Shown here piece after piece: positions 25,959 through 35,730 of a stretch of DNA of 64,000 nucleotides. A model generated the notes under the pieces. It was not told where the DNA came from. It made no database searches and worked only from the letters and a program-made list of their open reading frames with translations. The first letter of the stretch is position 1. Each line of letters starts with the position of its first letter. Origin of the DNA: Bradyrhizobium ottawaense. GTDB taxonomy: Bacteria; Pseudomonadota; Alphaproteobacteria; Rhizobiales; Xanthobacteraceae. Location: positions 1,860,001 through 1,924,000 of the forward strand of contig NZ_LT629693.1 in the NCBI RefSeq assembly GCF_900099825.1, written 5' to 3'. The translations under genes were made by a program, and so were the position numbers.

Positions 25959-26654
25959 ATGGCAACTTACCCCCGTTACGCAATCTATTACGCCGACGCA
26001 CCCGACAGCACGCTCGACCGCTTCGGCGCGTCGTTGCTCGGTTACGATGCCTATGGCGGCGAAGAGCTGCCGTTTCCCGACGGGGTCCCGCCGGACTGGC
26101 GCGAACTGACGCAGGATCCCCGCAAATACGGCTTTCACGCCACGCTGAAGGCCCCGATGACGCTGGCGCCAGGCCGAACCGAAGCCCAGCTTGTTGCAGC
26201 TTGCGAACTGTTTGCCGATGCGGCGCGGCCGGTCCCCCTGATCAGGCCGGTGGTCGGCTCCATCAGCGGTTTTATTGCCGTAATCCCGGCCGAACCGTCC
26301 CCCGAGCTCGAGCGATTGGCGGCCGATTGCACCCGCGCCTTCGACTTCTTCCGCGCACCGCTGACGCCGGAAGATCGTGCGCGGCGCAACCCGGCAAAGC
26401 TGACGGCGCGGCAATGTGGCTATCTGGACCGCTGGGGCTACCCTTATGTGATGGAAGAGTTTCGCTTTCACATGACGCTGACCGGGCGGCTGCCCGCCGA
26501 GCGGCGCGGCGCCGTGGTGGCGATGCTGCAAAGCCGTTTTGTCGCGATCGAGGTTGCGACGCTGGAGATCGACCGGATCGCCCTGTTCCGCCAGGACGAC
26601 ACAGCGTCCCGCTTTGGGATCATCGGCCACTGGCCGTTGCGCGCCAGCAGCTAA
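25959..26654 (+). CDS. DUF1045 2H-phosphoesterase, phosphonate metabolism (PhnP replacement)
   Basis: A 231-residue protein of the 2H phosphoesterase superfamily found next to phosphonate genes. The two catalytic HxT motifs are visible: FHATL (residues ~59-63) and FHMTL (~177-181). The family is proposed to open the cyclic ribose 1,2-phosphate released by PhnJ, the job done by PhnP in E. coli; no phnP is present here. An in-frame GTG at 25935 overlaps the phnM stop and would add 8 residues, so the true start is uncertain. Confidence 0.88.
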   Translation: MATYPRYAIYYADAPDSTLDRFGASLLGYDAYGGEELPFPDGVPPDWRELTQDPRKYGFHATLKAPMTLAPGRTEAQLVAACELFADAARPVPLIRPVVGSISGFIAVIPAEPSPELERLAADCTRAFDFFRAPLTPEDRARRNPAKLTARQCGYLDRWGYPYVMEEFRFHMTLTGRLPAERRGAVVAMLQSRFVAIEVATLEIDRIALFRQDDTASRFGIIGHWPLRASS

Positions 26655-26667
26655 GACGCGCGGCGCG

Positions 26668-27051
26668 TCACACCGGCTTTTCGTCGTCCGTCACCGGCGA
26701 GGTGATCACCAGGAACACCAGATCGGTCAGCCCCGAATTCGAAATCGCGTGTTCGACGCCGGGCGGCAGGAAGATGAAGTCATGCTTGCGCACGACATGA
26801 TTCTTGCCTGCAATCTCCATCAGCCCTTCGCCCTCGAGCACGTGATAGATCTGTTCCTGAACCTGATGCTTGTGGCGCGCGACATGCGCCATCGGCTGGT
26901 ACATCGAGATGCGGTAATCAATGTAACGCGAGCCCGCCGTCTCCGGCATCACCAGCGGTTTCGACAGCGCGCCGCCGAAATGATTGGGGAATTCGCGCCA
27001 CGGCACTTCGGCGATATTGCGAATGAAGGCGCCGTTGTTGTCTGAAGCCAT
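26668..27051 (-). CDS. Cupin domain protein
   Basis: A 127-residue single-domain cupin. Motif 1 is HVARHKHQVQEQIYHVLEGEG, with the metal-binding histidines and Glu, and motif 2 is FIFLPPGVEHAISNSG. A metal ion is likely. It lies 12 bp after the SDR and is co-directional with the SDR and the ThDP enzyme, so it probably takes part in the same catabolic pathway, as an isomerase, dioxygenase or sensor. Confidence 0.88.
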   Translation of the reverse strand: MASDNNGAFIRNIAEVPWREFPNHFGGALSKPLVMPETAGSRYIDYRISMYQPMAHVARHKHQVQEQIYHVLEGEGLMEIAGKNHVVRKHDFIFLPPGVEHAISNSGLTDLVFLVITSPVTDDEKPV

Positions 27052-27063
27052 GGTTGCCTCCCC

Positions 27064-27768
27064 TCAGATCACCAGCGCGCCGCCGTCGATATAGACGGTC
27101 GCTCCCGTCGCAAATCCGTTCGCCATGAAGCTCAGGATTTGACGCGCGATGTCCTCGCCGACACCGACGCGGCCGACCGGCAGGGACGCCGCGGTCTTGG
27201 CCAGCATGTCGCGCCGCGCTTCTTCCGGCATGGCGGCACGGATCGGCGTGTCGATGATCCCGGGCGAGACGCAATTGACGCGCACCGGCGCCAGTTCGAG
27301 CGCCAGCGCCCGCGACAGCGATTCCAGCGCGCCATTGGCGGCGCTGACGATCGCCGAATTCGGCCGCGGGCGAACACTGAGGAAACCGGAGACCAGGGTG
27401 AGCGATCCGCCGGCGCGGATTTCAGCATGCTTCGCGACCCGCCACGCGCCCCAGAATTTGCCTTCCATCGTGCCGCGCACATCCTCCATCGTCACCGTCT
27501 TGAACGGGCCGGTGCGAAGCTGCGCGGCCGTGACCACGACATGATCGACCGGACCGCTGCTGCGAAACAGGCTTGCGACGCTTTCGTCGCTGGTGACGTC
27601 GGCGGGGATAGCGATCGCGTTCAAGGCGTCGGCGGCCTTGTCGAGCCGATCGACGTTGCGGGACGCGATGATGACGTCGGCGCCCTCGCGCTTGGCCATT
27701 TCGGCGGTCGACAGCCCGATGCCGGAGGAGCCACCGACGACGACGACTTTCTTGCCTGCAAGCAACAT
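27064..27768 (-). CDS. SDR family protein lacking the YxxxK catalytic pair
   Basis: A 234-residue Rossmann-fold protein with a standard cofactor motif, VVVVGGSSGIGLST (residues ~8-21), and the C-terminal FATGATVYIDGGAL end of an SDR. At the place where active members carry Tyr-x3-Lys, the sequence reads NSAIVSAANGAL, so the Tyr and Lys are replaced by Ile and Asn. Classical oxidoreductase chemistry is therefore doubtful. It may bind NAD(P) for another purpose or use a different mechanism. It sits between the ThDP enzyme and the cupin. Confidence 0.85.
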   Translation of the reverse strand: MLLAGKKVVVVGGSSGIGLSTAEMAKREGADVIIASRNVDRLDKAADALNAIAIPADVTSDESVASLFRSSGPVDHVVVTAAQLRTGPFKTVTMEDVRGTMEGKFWGAWRVAKHAEIRAGGSLTLVSGFLSVRPRPNSAIVSAANGALESLSRALALELAPVRVNCVSPGIIDTPIRAAMPEEARRDMLAKTAASLPVGRVGVGEDIARQILSFMANGFATGATVYIDGGALVI

Positions 27769-27789
27769 GTGATTTCCCTTAAAGTACGA

Positions 27790-29589
27790 TCAGACCGGCT
27801 CGTATCGTGTGCCGATCGCGGGCTTGCTTTGTCCAAGCCCGGGCAACTCCCAGATTCCGGCGCCGGCGGGATTGATATCGGCGGCAATATCGACATCGAT
27901 CAGATAGGGCCTGTTGGCGGCGATGCCTCTACGGATAGCCTCGGCGAGATCAGCGGCGCGGTCGATGCGCACGCCATCGACGCCGCAGGAACGCGCCATC
28001 GCCGCGAAGTCCGGGTTGTAGCGTTGGCCGGTGATCGGATCATGGAAGTCGGTCGCGAGCTCGCGTCCGCCCATGTAGCCGCGCTGCAGCCCACGGATGG
28101 AAGCGTACGCATAGTTGTTCCATACCACCCATACGCACGGCAGGTTATATTCGACCGCGGTGCCGAGCACATTGGCTTGCATGAAAAAGGCTCCGTCGCC
28201 GCATACTGATACGCAGGGCCGGTCGGGCGCTGCGAATTTAGCGCCGAGCACGCCGGCGACACCGAAGCCCATGGAGCCGAATGCCATGCAGCCGATCATT
28301 GAATCCGGACGGCGCGGCTTGCAATAGCCGAGCAACCAGTTGTGGTGCACGCCGATGTCGCTGACCAGGATCGCGTCGTCGGGTAGTCCGCGCTGAATCT
28401 CGAATGCCGCGCGCTGTGGATTGATTGGCTGGGTGTCGTCGGTGAAGCCCGGCGCCACCAGCTTGTCCCACTCCTTGCGGTAACCTTCGATCTGAGCCAG
28501 CCATTTTTTGCGCGCTTCAGCCTTTTTGGTGAGGTCCTTGCGGCGATCGAGCTCAGCAAGGACTTGGCGCAGAAAGGTGCGGATGTCGGCCATCAGACCC
28601 AGCGCCACCGGATAGTTGCGGCCGATCTCATCCGGATCGATGTCAACGTGAATGAGCCGTGTCGGCGGGATGGTGAACGAGTAGCCCGGAATCCACGAGC
28701 TTGAAGTGCGATCGTCGAAACGCGCACCGAGCGACAGCAGCACGTCGGCTTGTCGCGTCGCGTGGTTCGCTTGATAGTGGCCACCACGCGCCACCATTCC
28801 CAGCGAGAGCGGATGCAACGTATCGATAGCGCCGAGTCCGCTCATCGAAGCCGCCACCGGAATCTGAAGACGTTCGGCAAGCTGGAGCAATTCGCCGGCC
28901 GCGCCGCCGTGGCGGATCGCCTGACCGACAAAGATAACTGGGCGTTCCGCGCCGAGCAGCATATCGACAGCCTTCACGACACTTTCTGGATCGGCACCGC
29001 AACGGCTGGAAATGTTGCCGTTCCACGCCTTCGCGTCCGGCGCTTCCTCGGCAGCCGATTCCATGAACACGTCATATGGGACATCCAGAACCACCGGTCC
29101 GGGACGGCCGGTCACCATGGTTTTCCACGCCTGCCTGACGGCAAGTGGCACCATCTCGCCACGCGTCGGCTGAAATACCCGCTTACAGATGCCGCGCACG
29201 GTCGATGGGAAATCGGCCTGGTTCTGCCGGTACATCTCCTGAAAGGCGCCGCGATTGAACTGGCTGGTCGGTACATTGCCGGTCACCGCCAGGAACGGCA
29301 CCGAGTCAAGATAGGCGGTGGCGAGCGCGATCGGCAGCTGCGCCGAACCCGGACCGCAGGAGGTGAAGGTCGCAGTCACCTTGCCCGAAACGCGGTAATA
29401 GACGTCGGCCATGAAGCCGGCGACGCTTTCGTGGTGCGTCGATATTGTCTTGATGTCGGCCGAGCGCTCATAGAGCGCGTCGATGAACTGGATATTGCCG
29501 TGCCCGCACAGGCCGAACACCTGCGGCACCTTCTCCTGGATCAGGTAATCGACAATGACCTGGGCACCGTTGAGCGTATTACCCGACAT
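27790..29589 (-). CDS. Thiamine-diphosphate-dependent enzyme (acetolactate synthase-like)
   Basis: A 599-residue three-domain ThDP enzyme of the acetohydroxyacid synthase / benzoylformate decarboxylase group. The catalytic Glu54 is in STHHESVAGF. The central Rossmann-like domain has ERPVIFVGQAIRHGG. The ThDP motif begins GDGAFFMQAN and ends WNNYAYASIR. FAD-site residues typical of true AHAS are not obvious, and the neighbours are catabolic, so a decarboxylase or lyase of a 2-oxoacid is more likely than a biosynthetic enzyme. It is divergent from the IclR regulator. Confidence 0.9.
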   Translation of the reverse strand: MSGNTLNGAQVIVDYLIQEKVPQVFGLCGHGNIQFIDALYERSADIKTISTHHESVAGFMADVYYRVSGKVTATFTSCGPGSAQLPIALATAYLDSVPFLAVTGNVPTSQFNRGAFQEMYRQNQADFPSTVRGICKRVFQPTRGEMVPLAVRQAWKTMVTGRPGPVVLDVPYDVFMESAAEEAPDAKAWNGNISSRCGADPESVVKAVDMLLGAERPVIFVGQAIRHGGAAGELLQLAERLQIPVAASMSGLGAIDTLHPLSLGMVARGGHYQANHATRQADVLLSLGARFDDRTSSSWIPGYSFTIPPTRLIHVDIDPDEIGRNYPVALGLMADIRTFLRQVLAELDRRKDLTKKAEARKKWLAQIEGYRKEWDKLVAPGFTDDTQPINPQRAAFEIQRGLPDDAILVSDIGVHHNWLLGYCKPRRPDSMIGCMAFGSMGFGVAGVLGAKFAAPDRPCVSVCGDGAFFMQANVLGTAVEYNLPCVWVVWNNYAYASIRGLQRGYMGGRELATDFHDPITGQRYNPDFAAMARSCGVDGVRIDRAADLAEAIRRGIAANRPYLIDVDIAADINPAGAGIWELPGLGQSKPAIGTRYEPV

Positions 29590-29668
29590 CGACCACTCTC
29601 TCCCTGCTCAACGCCCCGGCCGTCGCGTCTTGAATGCGCGCGGGCGGCAATTGCTGCGACCCTATTTC

Positions 29669-29699
29669 CCATAATACTGTACGTCAATTGCTATTGTGG
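29669..29699. promoter_or_regulatory. Possible operator between ThDP-enzyme and iclR genes
   Basis: CCATAATA (29669-29676) and TATTGTGG (29692-29699) form an imperfect inverted repeat in the divergent intergenic region, in AT-richer DNA than the surroundings. It could bind the IclR regulator; the evidence is weak. Confidence 0.25.
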
Positions 29700-29793
29700 T
29701 ATGCTCGTGCTGCCCGCCCGCGGCGGAACATCCCGCGGTTGATGAGCGGGGACGGTGTGAATAGAATTCGCGTCCATGGGGAGAGCTGATTCC

Positions 29794-30687
29794 GTGACAT
29801 CGCGCACCAAGCTGAAGACCAGCGACAAGCCGGCCAGTCCACGCAAGACGTCGGTTGCGCGCCTGGTGCAATCGACCGAGCAAAACATCGACGACGATGC
29901 CGAGGACCGCGCGCGCAGCGGCGTGCAGTCGCTCGGGCGCGCGTTCGCGATCCTGGAAGAAGTCGCGCGTCACCGCGAGGGCATCGGGCTCGCCGAACTC
30001 AGCAAGCTGGTCGGCCTGCATAATTCCACCACCTTCCACCTCGCCAAGACGATGGTCTCGCTCGGCTATATGCGGCAGGAGCGCGATTCCAAGCGCTACC
30101 GCGTCGGCCGGCCGCTGTTTGCGCTCGCGGCGAGCGCGCTCGACGAGATCGAAATGGTCAATCTCGCAACGCCCGTTCTCGAGGATCTGTCGCGCGAAAG
30201 CGGCGAAAGCGGCCATTTTGCCGTGCGGATGGGCGATTCCGTGGTTGTCATCGCCCGCACCAGCGGGGCCGGCGCGTTTCAATTGACCGACCGTGTCGGC
30301 GTGGTGCGGCCGGCGCATTGCACCGCGCTTGGCAAGATCATCCTGGCCTCGCTTCGCCCCGATCAGCTAAAGCGTTTCCTCGAACGGGTCGAACTGAAGC
30401 CCTCGACCAAGAAGTCGATCACCGATCCGTCGGCGCTGCTGCGGGAAATCACCGAAATCCGGCGCGACGCGATCGCCTTTGACGACGGCGAGTTCAACGC
30501 GGAAGTGCGCTGCGTCGCGGTGCCGGTCTACAACTTCACCGGCGAGGTGATCGGCGCACTCGGCATTTCCGGCCCGATCTGGCGCATGACGGACCAGGTG
30601 CTGCAAAGCCGCGCCAAACTGGTGCAAACAGCGGCCAAACGGCTTTCCGCCGAGTTCGGCGCCAGGGACATCGCCAAATCTTCCTGA
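29794..30687 (+). CDS. IclR family transcriptional regulator
   Basis: A ~297-residue IclR-type regulator. A basic N-terminal tail precedes the winged helix (LGRAFAILEEVARHREGIGLAELSKLVGLHNSTTFHLAKTM) and a C-terminal effector domain follows (GRPLFALAASALDEIEMV ... GHFAVRMGDSVVVIART). I prefer the GTG at 29794, preceded by GGGGAGA. An in-frame ATG at 29776 has no ribosome site. Divergent from the ThDP enzyme and upstream of the Liv transporter, it is the likely local regulator of both. Confidence 0.92.
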   Translation: MTSRTKLKTSDKPASPRKTSVARLVQSTEQNIDDDAEDRARSGVQSLGRAFAILEEVARHREGIGLAELSKLVGLHNSTTFHLAKTMVSLGYMRQERDSKRYRVGRPLFALAASALDEIEMVNLATPVLEDLSRESGESGHFAVRMGDSVVVIARTSGAGAFQLTDRVGVVRPAHCTALGKIILASLRPDQLKRFLERVELKPSTKKSITDPSALLREITEIRRDAIAFDDGEFNAEVRCVAVPVYNFTGEVIGALGISGPIWRMTDQVLQSRAKLVQTAAKRLSAEFGARDIAKSS

Positions 30688-30749
30688 AGTCTGAAGTCCT
30701 CCTGAAGCCTGTCCAGACCATTTGACGTTCGCCTGCGACGGATTTGGCG

Positions 30750-30778
30750 TTGACAGGAGCCACTGCGTCCGGAAATAT
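30750..30778 (+). promoter_or_regulatory. Possible sigma-70-type promoter for the Liv operon
   Basis: TTGACA (30750-30755) and AAATAT (30773-30778) are separated by 17 bp, about 95 bp before the binding-protein gene. The -10 is a poor match, so this is tentative. Confidence 0.3.
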
Positions 30779-30870
30779 CCTCCAACAATAAAAAAACGTC
30801 TCTCACATTCTCGCATAAGCGGGAATCGGAGGCAGGACGTCGCGACGCGCCCCCGGGGAGGAGACCAGTC

Positions 30871-32109
30871 ATGACCCGCTACAGCCGACGTATGTTGTTG
30901 AAAGCCAGTGCCGCCTTCGCCGGCGCGTCCGCGATCGGATTTCCCTCGATCGTCAGCGGCCAGACCGAGAAGATCAAGATCGGCCACCTGACGCCGCTGA
31001 CCGGCTTTCTCGGCGCGCTCGGCGCCTATGCCCAGCTCGGCATCCGCATGGCCGAGGAAGAGATCAACGCCGCCGGCGGCGTCATGGGCCGGCAGCTCGA
31101 CATCACCTCGGAAGATTCGGTCAATCCCGCCACCGCCGCGACCAAGGCCCAGCGCATGCTCGACCAGGACGGCGTTGCCGTGCTGATGGGCGAGATCAAT
31201 TCGGCCTCGGCGCTGACCATCATGCAGGTCGCCGAGCGCAACAAGCGGCTGTTCATGCAGATCGGCGCGCGCTCCGACGCTTTGCGCGGCAAGAACTGCA
31301 ACAAATACACCTTCCATGTCGACATCCCCTCCACCGTGATGGTGAACGCGGTCGGCAAGGCGCTGGTGCGCGACAACATGATGAAGGACAAGAAATTCTA
31401 CACGCTGACCGCCGACTACATCTTCGGTCACGATCTGGCGCGTGCCGCCAAATCCTTCTTCGACGCCAACGGCGGCAAGCTGATCGGCGATGAGCTGGTC
31501 GCCACCGACGTCACCGACTTCAGCCCGTATCTGCTGAAGATCCGCCAGGCCAAGCCGGACGTGGTCTGCTCCAACCTCGCCGGCAACCAGGTCACCAACC
31601 TGATCAAGCAATATGCCGAGTTCGGCCTGCCCTACCCGATCGTCGGCTTCAATCTCAACACCGCCGATGCCTGGGCCGCCGGCGACGGCAATCTGAGCGG
31701 CACCTGGCCGACGGTCTGGTACCACACGTCGGACGTTCCGGCGTCGAAGACGTTCGTCGCCAACTTCATCAAGAAGAACGGCAAGCCGCCGGAAAACCAT
31801 GCCTGGATCGAATATGTCTCGCTGAAGATGATGGCGCAGGCCATGAACGAGACCAAATCGACCGACACCGACAGGCTGATCGCCTACTTCGAGAAGGAAA
31901 CCCAGTTCGACATCCTGAAGGGACGCAAGGCCTATTTCCGCTCGTGGGATCACCAGTTGATGCAGGAAGCCTATCCCTTCACGGTCAAGGCCAAGGGTCA
32001 GGCCAAGGACAAGTGGGACACGCTGGACCTTGGCGCCGCGATTCCCGGACCGAATGAATCGCTCGAGAGCATTGCCCTGACCAAGGAGCAGAATCCCTGC
32101 TCGATGTAA
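30871..32109 (+). CDS. Branched-chain amino acid-type ABC transporter substrate-binding protein (LivK-like)
   Basis: A 412-residue periplasmic binding protein (type 1 periplasmic fold, LivJ/K group). The N-terminus carries a twin-arginine-like signal (YSRRMLLKASAAFAGASA). The mature part begins IKIGHLTPLTGFLGALG, with GGVMGRQLDITSEDSVNPAT typical of the family. It is the first gene of a Liv-type importer. Such receptors bind many ligands besides amino acids, including aromatic acids and amides. The neighbouring ThDP enzyme and IclR regulator suggest an oxo- or aromatic acid. Confidence 0.93.
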   Translation: MTRYSRRMLLKASAAFAGASAIGFPSIVSGQTEKIKIGHLTPLTGFLGALGAYAQLGIRMAEEEINAAGGVMGRQLDITSEDSVNPATAATKAQRMLDQDGVAVLMGEINSASALTIMQVAERNKRLFMQIGARSDALRGKNCNKYTFHVDIPSTVMVNAVGKALVRDNMMKDKKFYTLTADYIFGHDLARAAKSFFDANGGKLIGDELVATDVTDFSPYLLKIRQAKPDVVCSNLAGNQVTNLIKQYAEFGLPYPIVGFNLNTADAWAAGDGNLSGTWPTVWYHTSDVPASKTFVANFIKKNGKPPENHAWIEYVSLKMMAQAMNETKSTDTDRLIAYFEKETQFDILKGRKAYFRSWDHQLMQEAYPFTVKAKGQAKDKWDTLDLGAAIPGPNESLESIALTKEQNPCSM

Positions 32110-32198
32110 GCCTTCAAGTTCCAAACCTTCAAGTTCTAAGCCTCGAAGTTTACGTCTGATCGCCACCGCAGCCGAGGCCCGTGCCTCCGGGACAACGC

Positions 32199-33074
32199 AT
32201 GCAATTCGGATTCCTGCTGGAACAGGTGGTCAATGGCCTCGTGCTCGGCGGCTATTATCTGCTGATCGCGCTCGGCCTGTCGCTGATCTTCAGCGTCGGC
32301 GGCATCGTCAATCTGGCGCACGGCGCGTTCTATGCGCTCGGCGCCTACGCTTCGATCGAGATCACCAGGTATCTCGGCTTCGGCCCGGCGATCGTGCTGT
32401 CGCCGGTCGCCGTCGCCCTGCTCGGCATCCTGTTTGAGCGGTTCATCCTGCGCCGGTTCTACAGCGCCGATCCGATCCTGAGCCTATTGGTGACGTTCGG
32501 TCTTGCCATGGTCACCGAACAGGCGATCCGGATTCTATGGGGCGCGGCACCGTTGCCGGCCTCGATTCCACCTGCGTTTCGCGGCTCGATCATCCTCGGC
32601 GACTTCCTGTTCTCGCGCTACCGCCTGCTCATTCTCGCCGTCGTCGCTTTGGTGCTGCTCGGTATCTGGCTGCTGCTGCACAAGACCTCGTTCGGCCGCG
32701 TGGTGCGCGCCGGGATCCAGCGGCCGGACATGGTCGCCGCATTGGGCATCCGGCTGCAGCCCTACATGACCGCCGTCGTCATGCTCGGCGTCGGCATGGC
32801 CGCACTTGGCGGCGCGTTCCAGGCGCCGATCACGAACGTGCATCCGGCGATGGGCGCGGAAATCATCACGGTCGCCTTTGTCGTCGTGGTGATCGGCGGC
32901 CTCGGCAGTTTCTGGGGCGTGGTGATATCGGCGCTGCTGGTCGGTGTGGTCAGGGGGATCACCATCCATTTCGAACCGGCCGCGGGCGAAGCATCGATCT
33001 ATGTTCTGATGTTCCTGGTGCTGCTGGTACGTCCGCGCGGGCTATTGGGCGAGCGCATTGAGAAGTTCGAATGA
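32199..33074 (+). CDS. livH: Branched-chain amino acid-type ABC transporter permease (LivH-like)
   Basis: A 291-residue inner-membrane permease with about eight spans. Family markers are GGYYLLIALGLSLIFSVGGIVNLAHGAFYALGAY (N-terminal part) and VVVIGGLGSFWGVVISALLVG (near the end). The ATG at 32199 is the likely start; a GTG at 32181 is also in frame. The stop overlaps the start of the LivMGF fusion by 4 bp, so the two products are made together. Confidence 0.92.
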   Translation: MQFGFLLEQVVNGLVLGGYYLLIALGLSLIFSVGGIVNLAHGAFYALGAYASIEITRYLGFGPAIVLSPVAVALLGILFERFILRRFYSADPILSLLVTFGLAMVTEQAIRILWGAAPLPASIPPAFRGSIILGDFLFSRYRLLILAVVALVLLGIWLLLHKTSFGRVVRAGIQRPDMVAALGIRLQPYMTAVVMLGVGMAALGGAFQAPITNVHPAMGAEIITVAFVVVVIGGLGSFWGVVISALLVGVVRGITIHFEPAAGEASIYVLMFLVLLVRPRGLLGERIEKFE

Positions 33075-35611
33075 ACACCACCTCGCCGTCAGTCAAATAT
33101 CGGCCGCTGTTGCTGGCAGCGCTCGCCGTCATCGCGCTGCCGTTCGGCCTGCATCTGCTTGGTCTGTCGCTCAACACCGGGACCATGGTGGTGGCGCTCG
33201 CGATTGCCGCCATGGGGCTCAACCTCTGCGTCGGCTATACCGGCCTGGTCTCGTTCGGCCACGGCACCTGGTTCGGTATCGGCGCCTATGCGGCCGGGCT
33301 GATCCAGCTGCACTGGTTTCGCGGCGAAATCTGGCTGCCGCTGCTGCTGTCGATGGCCGTGGTGGCGGTGGCGTCCACGCTGACAGGCATCATCATCCTG
33401 CGGCGCCGCGGCGTGTATTTCTCGTTGCTGACATTGGCGCTCGCAGCACTGACCTACACCACCGCGTTCCGCTGGAGCAACCTGACCGGCGGCGAAGACG
33501 GCCTCGGCGGCTTGAAGCGCGGCCATCTCGGACCGCTCAATCTCGACGATACGCTCAACTATTACATCGTGGTCTCCGTGCTCTGCCTCGGCGTGCTGTA
33601 TCTGCTGCTGCGGCTGGTGCGCTCGCCGTTCGGCCACGTGCTGATGGCGATCCGCGAGAACCAGTTGCGCGCCACGTTCCAGGGCTATCCGGTCGACCGC
33701 TACAAGCTCGGCGTGTTCGTAATCTCGGCTGTCGTGACCGGCTTTGCCGGCGGACTGATCGGATTCCAGAACTATCTGGTCTCGGCCGAAGCGGTCTCGG
33801 TGCCGTTTTCGGGCGAGCTGCTGGCGATCGTCGTGATCGGCGGCATGCGCAGCATGCTCGGTCCGACGCTCGGCACGCTGTTCTTCGTCCTGTTCCGCGA
33901 ACTGTTTTCGATCTGGACGCCGAACTGGCTGCTCTGGTTCGGGCTGATCTTCATCGCCTTCGTGATGTACTCGCCGGGCGGCCTCGTCGGCATCTGGGCA
34001 ACGCTTGCCAGGCGCTGGTGGCCGGCGCCGGAAGAGACCGCCGCCATGAGCCGGCGCAAGATCTATGACGGACTGCCGCTGCCGGGCTTTCTGTTGCCCC
34101 AGGGACTCGCCGGTATTGTGCTGGAGGTCAGCGGCGTCTCGAAAACCTTCGGCGGCATCCGCGCCGTCACCAATGCCAGCCTCAAGATCGGTGCCGGTGA
34201 AATTCATGCGCTGATCGGCCCGAACGGCGCCGGCAAGACCACGCTGTTCAACCTGATCTCGGGCCTGTTTCCGACCGATAACGGCACCATCAAGCTCAAC
34301 GGCCGCGAGATCCAGGGCGTGCCGTCGGACCTGATATGCCATCGGGGCCTGGCGCGCTCGTTCCAGATCACCAACCTGTTCAAGGGCCTGTCGATCTACG
34401 AGAACCTGCGGCTGTCGCTGCAGGCGCGCAGCGACATGCGGTTCAATCTCTGGCGCGACATCGATAGCTACGAGGGCATCCACGCCGAGACGGCGGAGCT
34501 TGTAAAATTCCTAGGGCTCGAAGGTATCGAGACCATCGAAGGCGGCGAGCTTTCCTATGGCGGCCAGCGGCTGGTCGATCTCGGCATCGCGCTCGGCTCC
34601 AAGCCGCAGGTGTTGCTGCTGGATGAACCGCTGGCGGGCCTCGCCGCCGCCGAGCGCGAACGCGTCTCGAACCTCGTCAGGAACATCGCCGCCAACATTC
34701 CGGTCCTGATCGTCGAGCACGACATCGACCGCGTGCTCGGCTTCTCGCACCAAGTCACCGTGATGAACCAGGGTGAAGTGCTGATGACCGGTACCCCTGA
34801 CGCCGTGCGCGCCGACCGAAAGGTGCAGGAGATCTATACCGGCACCGGCGTGCCCGAAGTCGAACACAGCCGCGGCGAGGCGGCCCACGCAGGCGCCGCA
34901 CCGGTACTCCGGTTCGAACGCGTCAATGCGTTCTACGGCAAGAGCCATATCCTGCACGACGCCACGCTGGATGTCCGCGAAGGCGAAATCGTCGCCTTGC
35001 TCGGTCGCAACGGCGCCGGCAAGTCGACGCTGCTGAAGACGCTCGCCGGCCTCGTGCCGCTGTCGTCGGGCGAAATCGAATATGCCGGTGCCGACATTTC
35101 CCGCCTGCCGGCGCCCGATATCGCGCGCGCCGGGATCGGCTATGTCCCGCAGGGCCGCGGCCTGTTCGCGGGCATGACGGTGCGGGAAAATCTCTCGCTC
35201 GGCCGCCTCGCCCGCAAGACCGACGGCAGCAACGGCGTGGTGTGGAACGAGGAGCAGGTTCTCAATTATTTCCCACGGCTGCGCGAGCGCATGGACGTCG
35301 CGGCGGACTACCTCTCCGGCGGCGAGCAGCAGATGGTGGCGGTGGCGCGCGCGATGTCGGGGAATGTCAAACTGCTGCTGCTGGACGAGCCCTTTGAAGG
35401 CCTGGCGCCGGCGGTGATTCTCGAACTGTTCAAAGTGTTCGACCAGCTACGGCAGCACATTTCCATCGTGATCGTCGAACACAATCTCGATCTGGTGCTG
35501 GCCCTCGCCGACCGCGTCTTCGCGCTCGAGCGCGGCGCGGTGTTTCATCAGGGGCCGGCGGGTCCGCTGCTGACCGATCTCGAATACCGCAAGAAGATCC
35601 TGTGGCTGTGA
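33071..35611 (+). CDS. Fused LivM-LivG-LivF ABC transporter protein
   Basis: One 846-residue frame contains three proteins that are usually separate. Residues ~1-320 are a LivM permease with about eight spans ([20 protein letters not shown]). Residues ~345-590 are a LivG ATPase (Walker [10 protein letters not shown] near 383, [22 protein letters not shown]). Residues ~610-846 are a LivF ATPase (Walker [12 protein letters not shown] near 645, [24 protein letters not shown]). Linkers are short, and no internal stop or frameshift is seen. With LivH and the binding protein this makes a complete importer. A LivM-LivG fusion is known in the family; the triple fusion is less usual. Confidence 0.93.
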   Translation: MNTTSPSVKYRPLLLAALAVIALPFGLHLLGLSLNTGTMVVALAIAAMGLNLCVGYTGLVSFGHGTWFGIGAYAAGLIQLHWFRGEIWLPLLLSMAVVAVASTLTGIIILRRRGVYFSLLTLALAALTYTTAFRWSNLTGGEDGLGGLKRGHLGPLNLDDTLNYYIVVSVLCLGVLYLLLRLVRSPFGHVLMAIRENQLRATFQGYPVDRYKLGVFVISAVVTGFAGGLIGFQNYLVSAEAVSVPFSGELLAIVVIGGMRSMLGPTLGTLFFVLFRELFSIWTPNWLLWFGLIFIAFVMYSPGGLVGIWATLARRWWPAPEETAAMSRRKIYDGLPLPGFLLPQGLAGIVLEVSGVSKTFGGIRAVTNASLKIGAGEIHALIGPNGAGKTTLFNLISGLFPTDNGTIKLNGREIQGVPSDLICHRGLARSFQITNLFKGLSIYENLRLSLQARSDMRFNLWRDIDSYEGIHAETAELVKFLGLEGIETIEGGELSYGGQRLVDLGIALGSKPQVLLLDEPLAGLAAAERERVSNLVRNIAANIPVLIVEHDIDRVLGFSHQVTVMNQGEVLMTGTPDAVRADRKVQEIYTGTGVPEVEHSRGEAAHAGAAPVLRFERVNAFYGKSHILHDATLDVREGEIVALLGRNGAGKSTLLKTLAGLVPLSSGEIEYAGADISRLPAPDIARAGIGYVPQGRGLFAGMTVRENLSLGRLARKTDGSNGVVWNEEQVLNYFPRLRERMDVAADYLSGGEQQMVAVARAMSGNVKLLLLDEPFEGLAPAVILELFKVFDQLRQHISIVIVEHNLDLVLALADRVFALERGAVFHQGPAGPLLTDLEYRKKILWL

Positions 35612-35619
35612 TTCTCACC

Positions 35620-35706
35620 GTCATTGCGAGGAGCGAAGCGACGAAGCAATCCACTCTTTCTTTCTACTTGAAGAAAGATGGATTGCTTCGCTGCGCTCGC
35701 AATGAC
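35620..35706. repeat. Paired palindromic repeat (GTCATTGCGAG family), copy 1
   Basis: An 87-bp inverted repeat starts GTCATTGCGAGGAGCGAAGC and ends with CTCGCAATGAC. The inner arms GCAATCCA/TGGATTGC flank an AAGAAAG-type hairpin. It lies just after the LivMGF gene and could end its transcript. A second copy is at 63898-63982. Confidence 0.85.
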
Positions 35707-35730
35707 GGCCTATTATTCATGGAGGCAATC

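Noticed and set aside
30367..32166. A 599-codon minus-strand frame opposite the IclR and Liv binding-protein genes
   Set aside because: Shadow frame; the plus strand encodes two clear protein families across the same bases.
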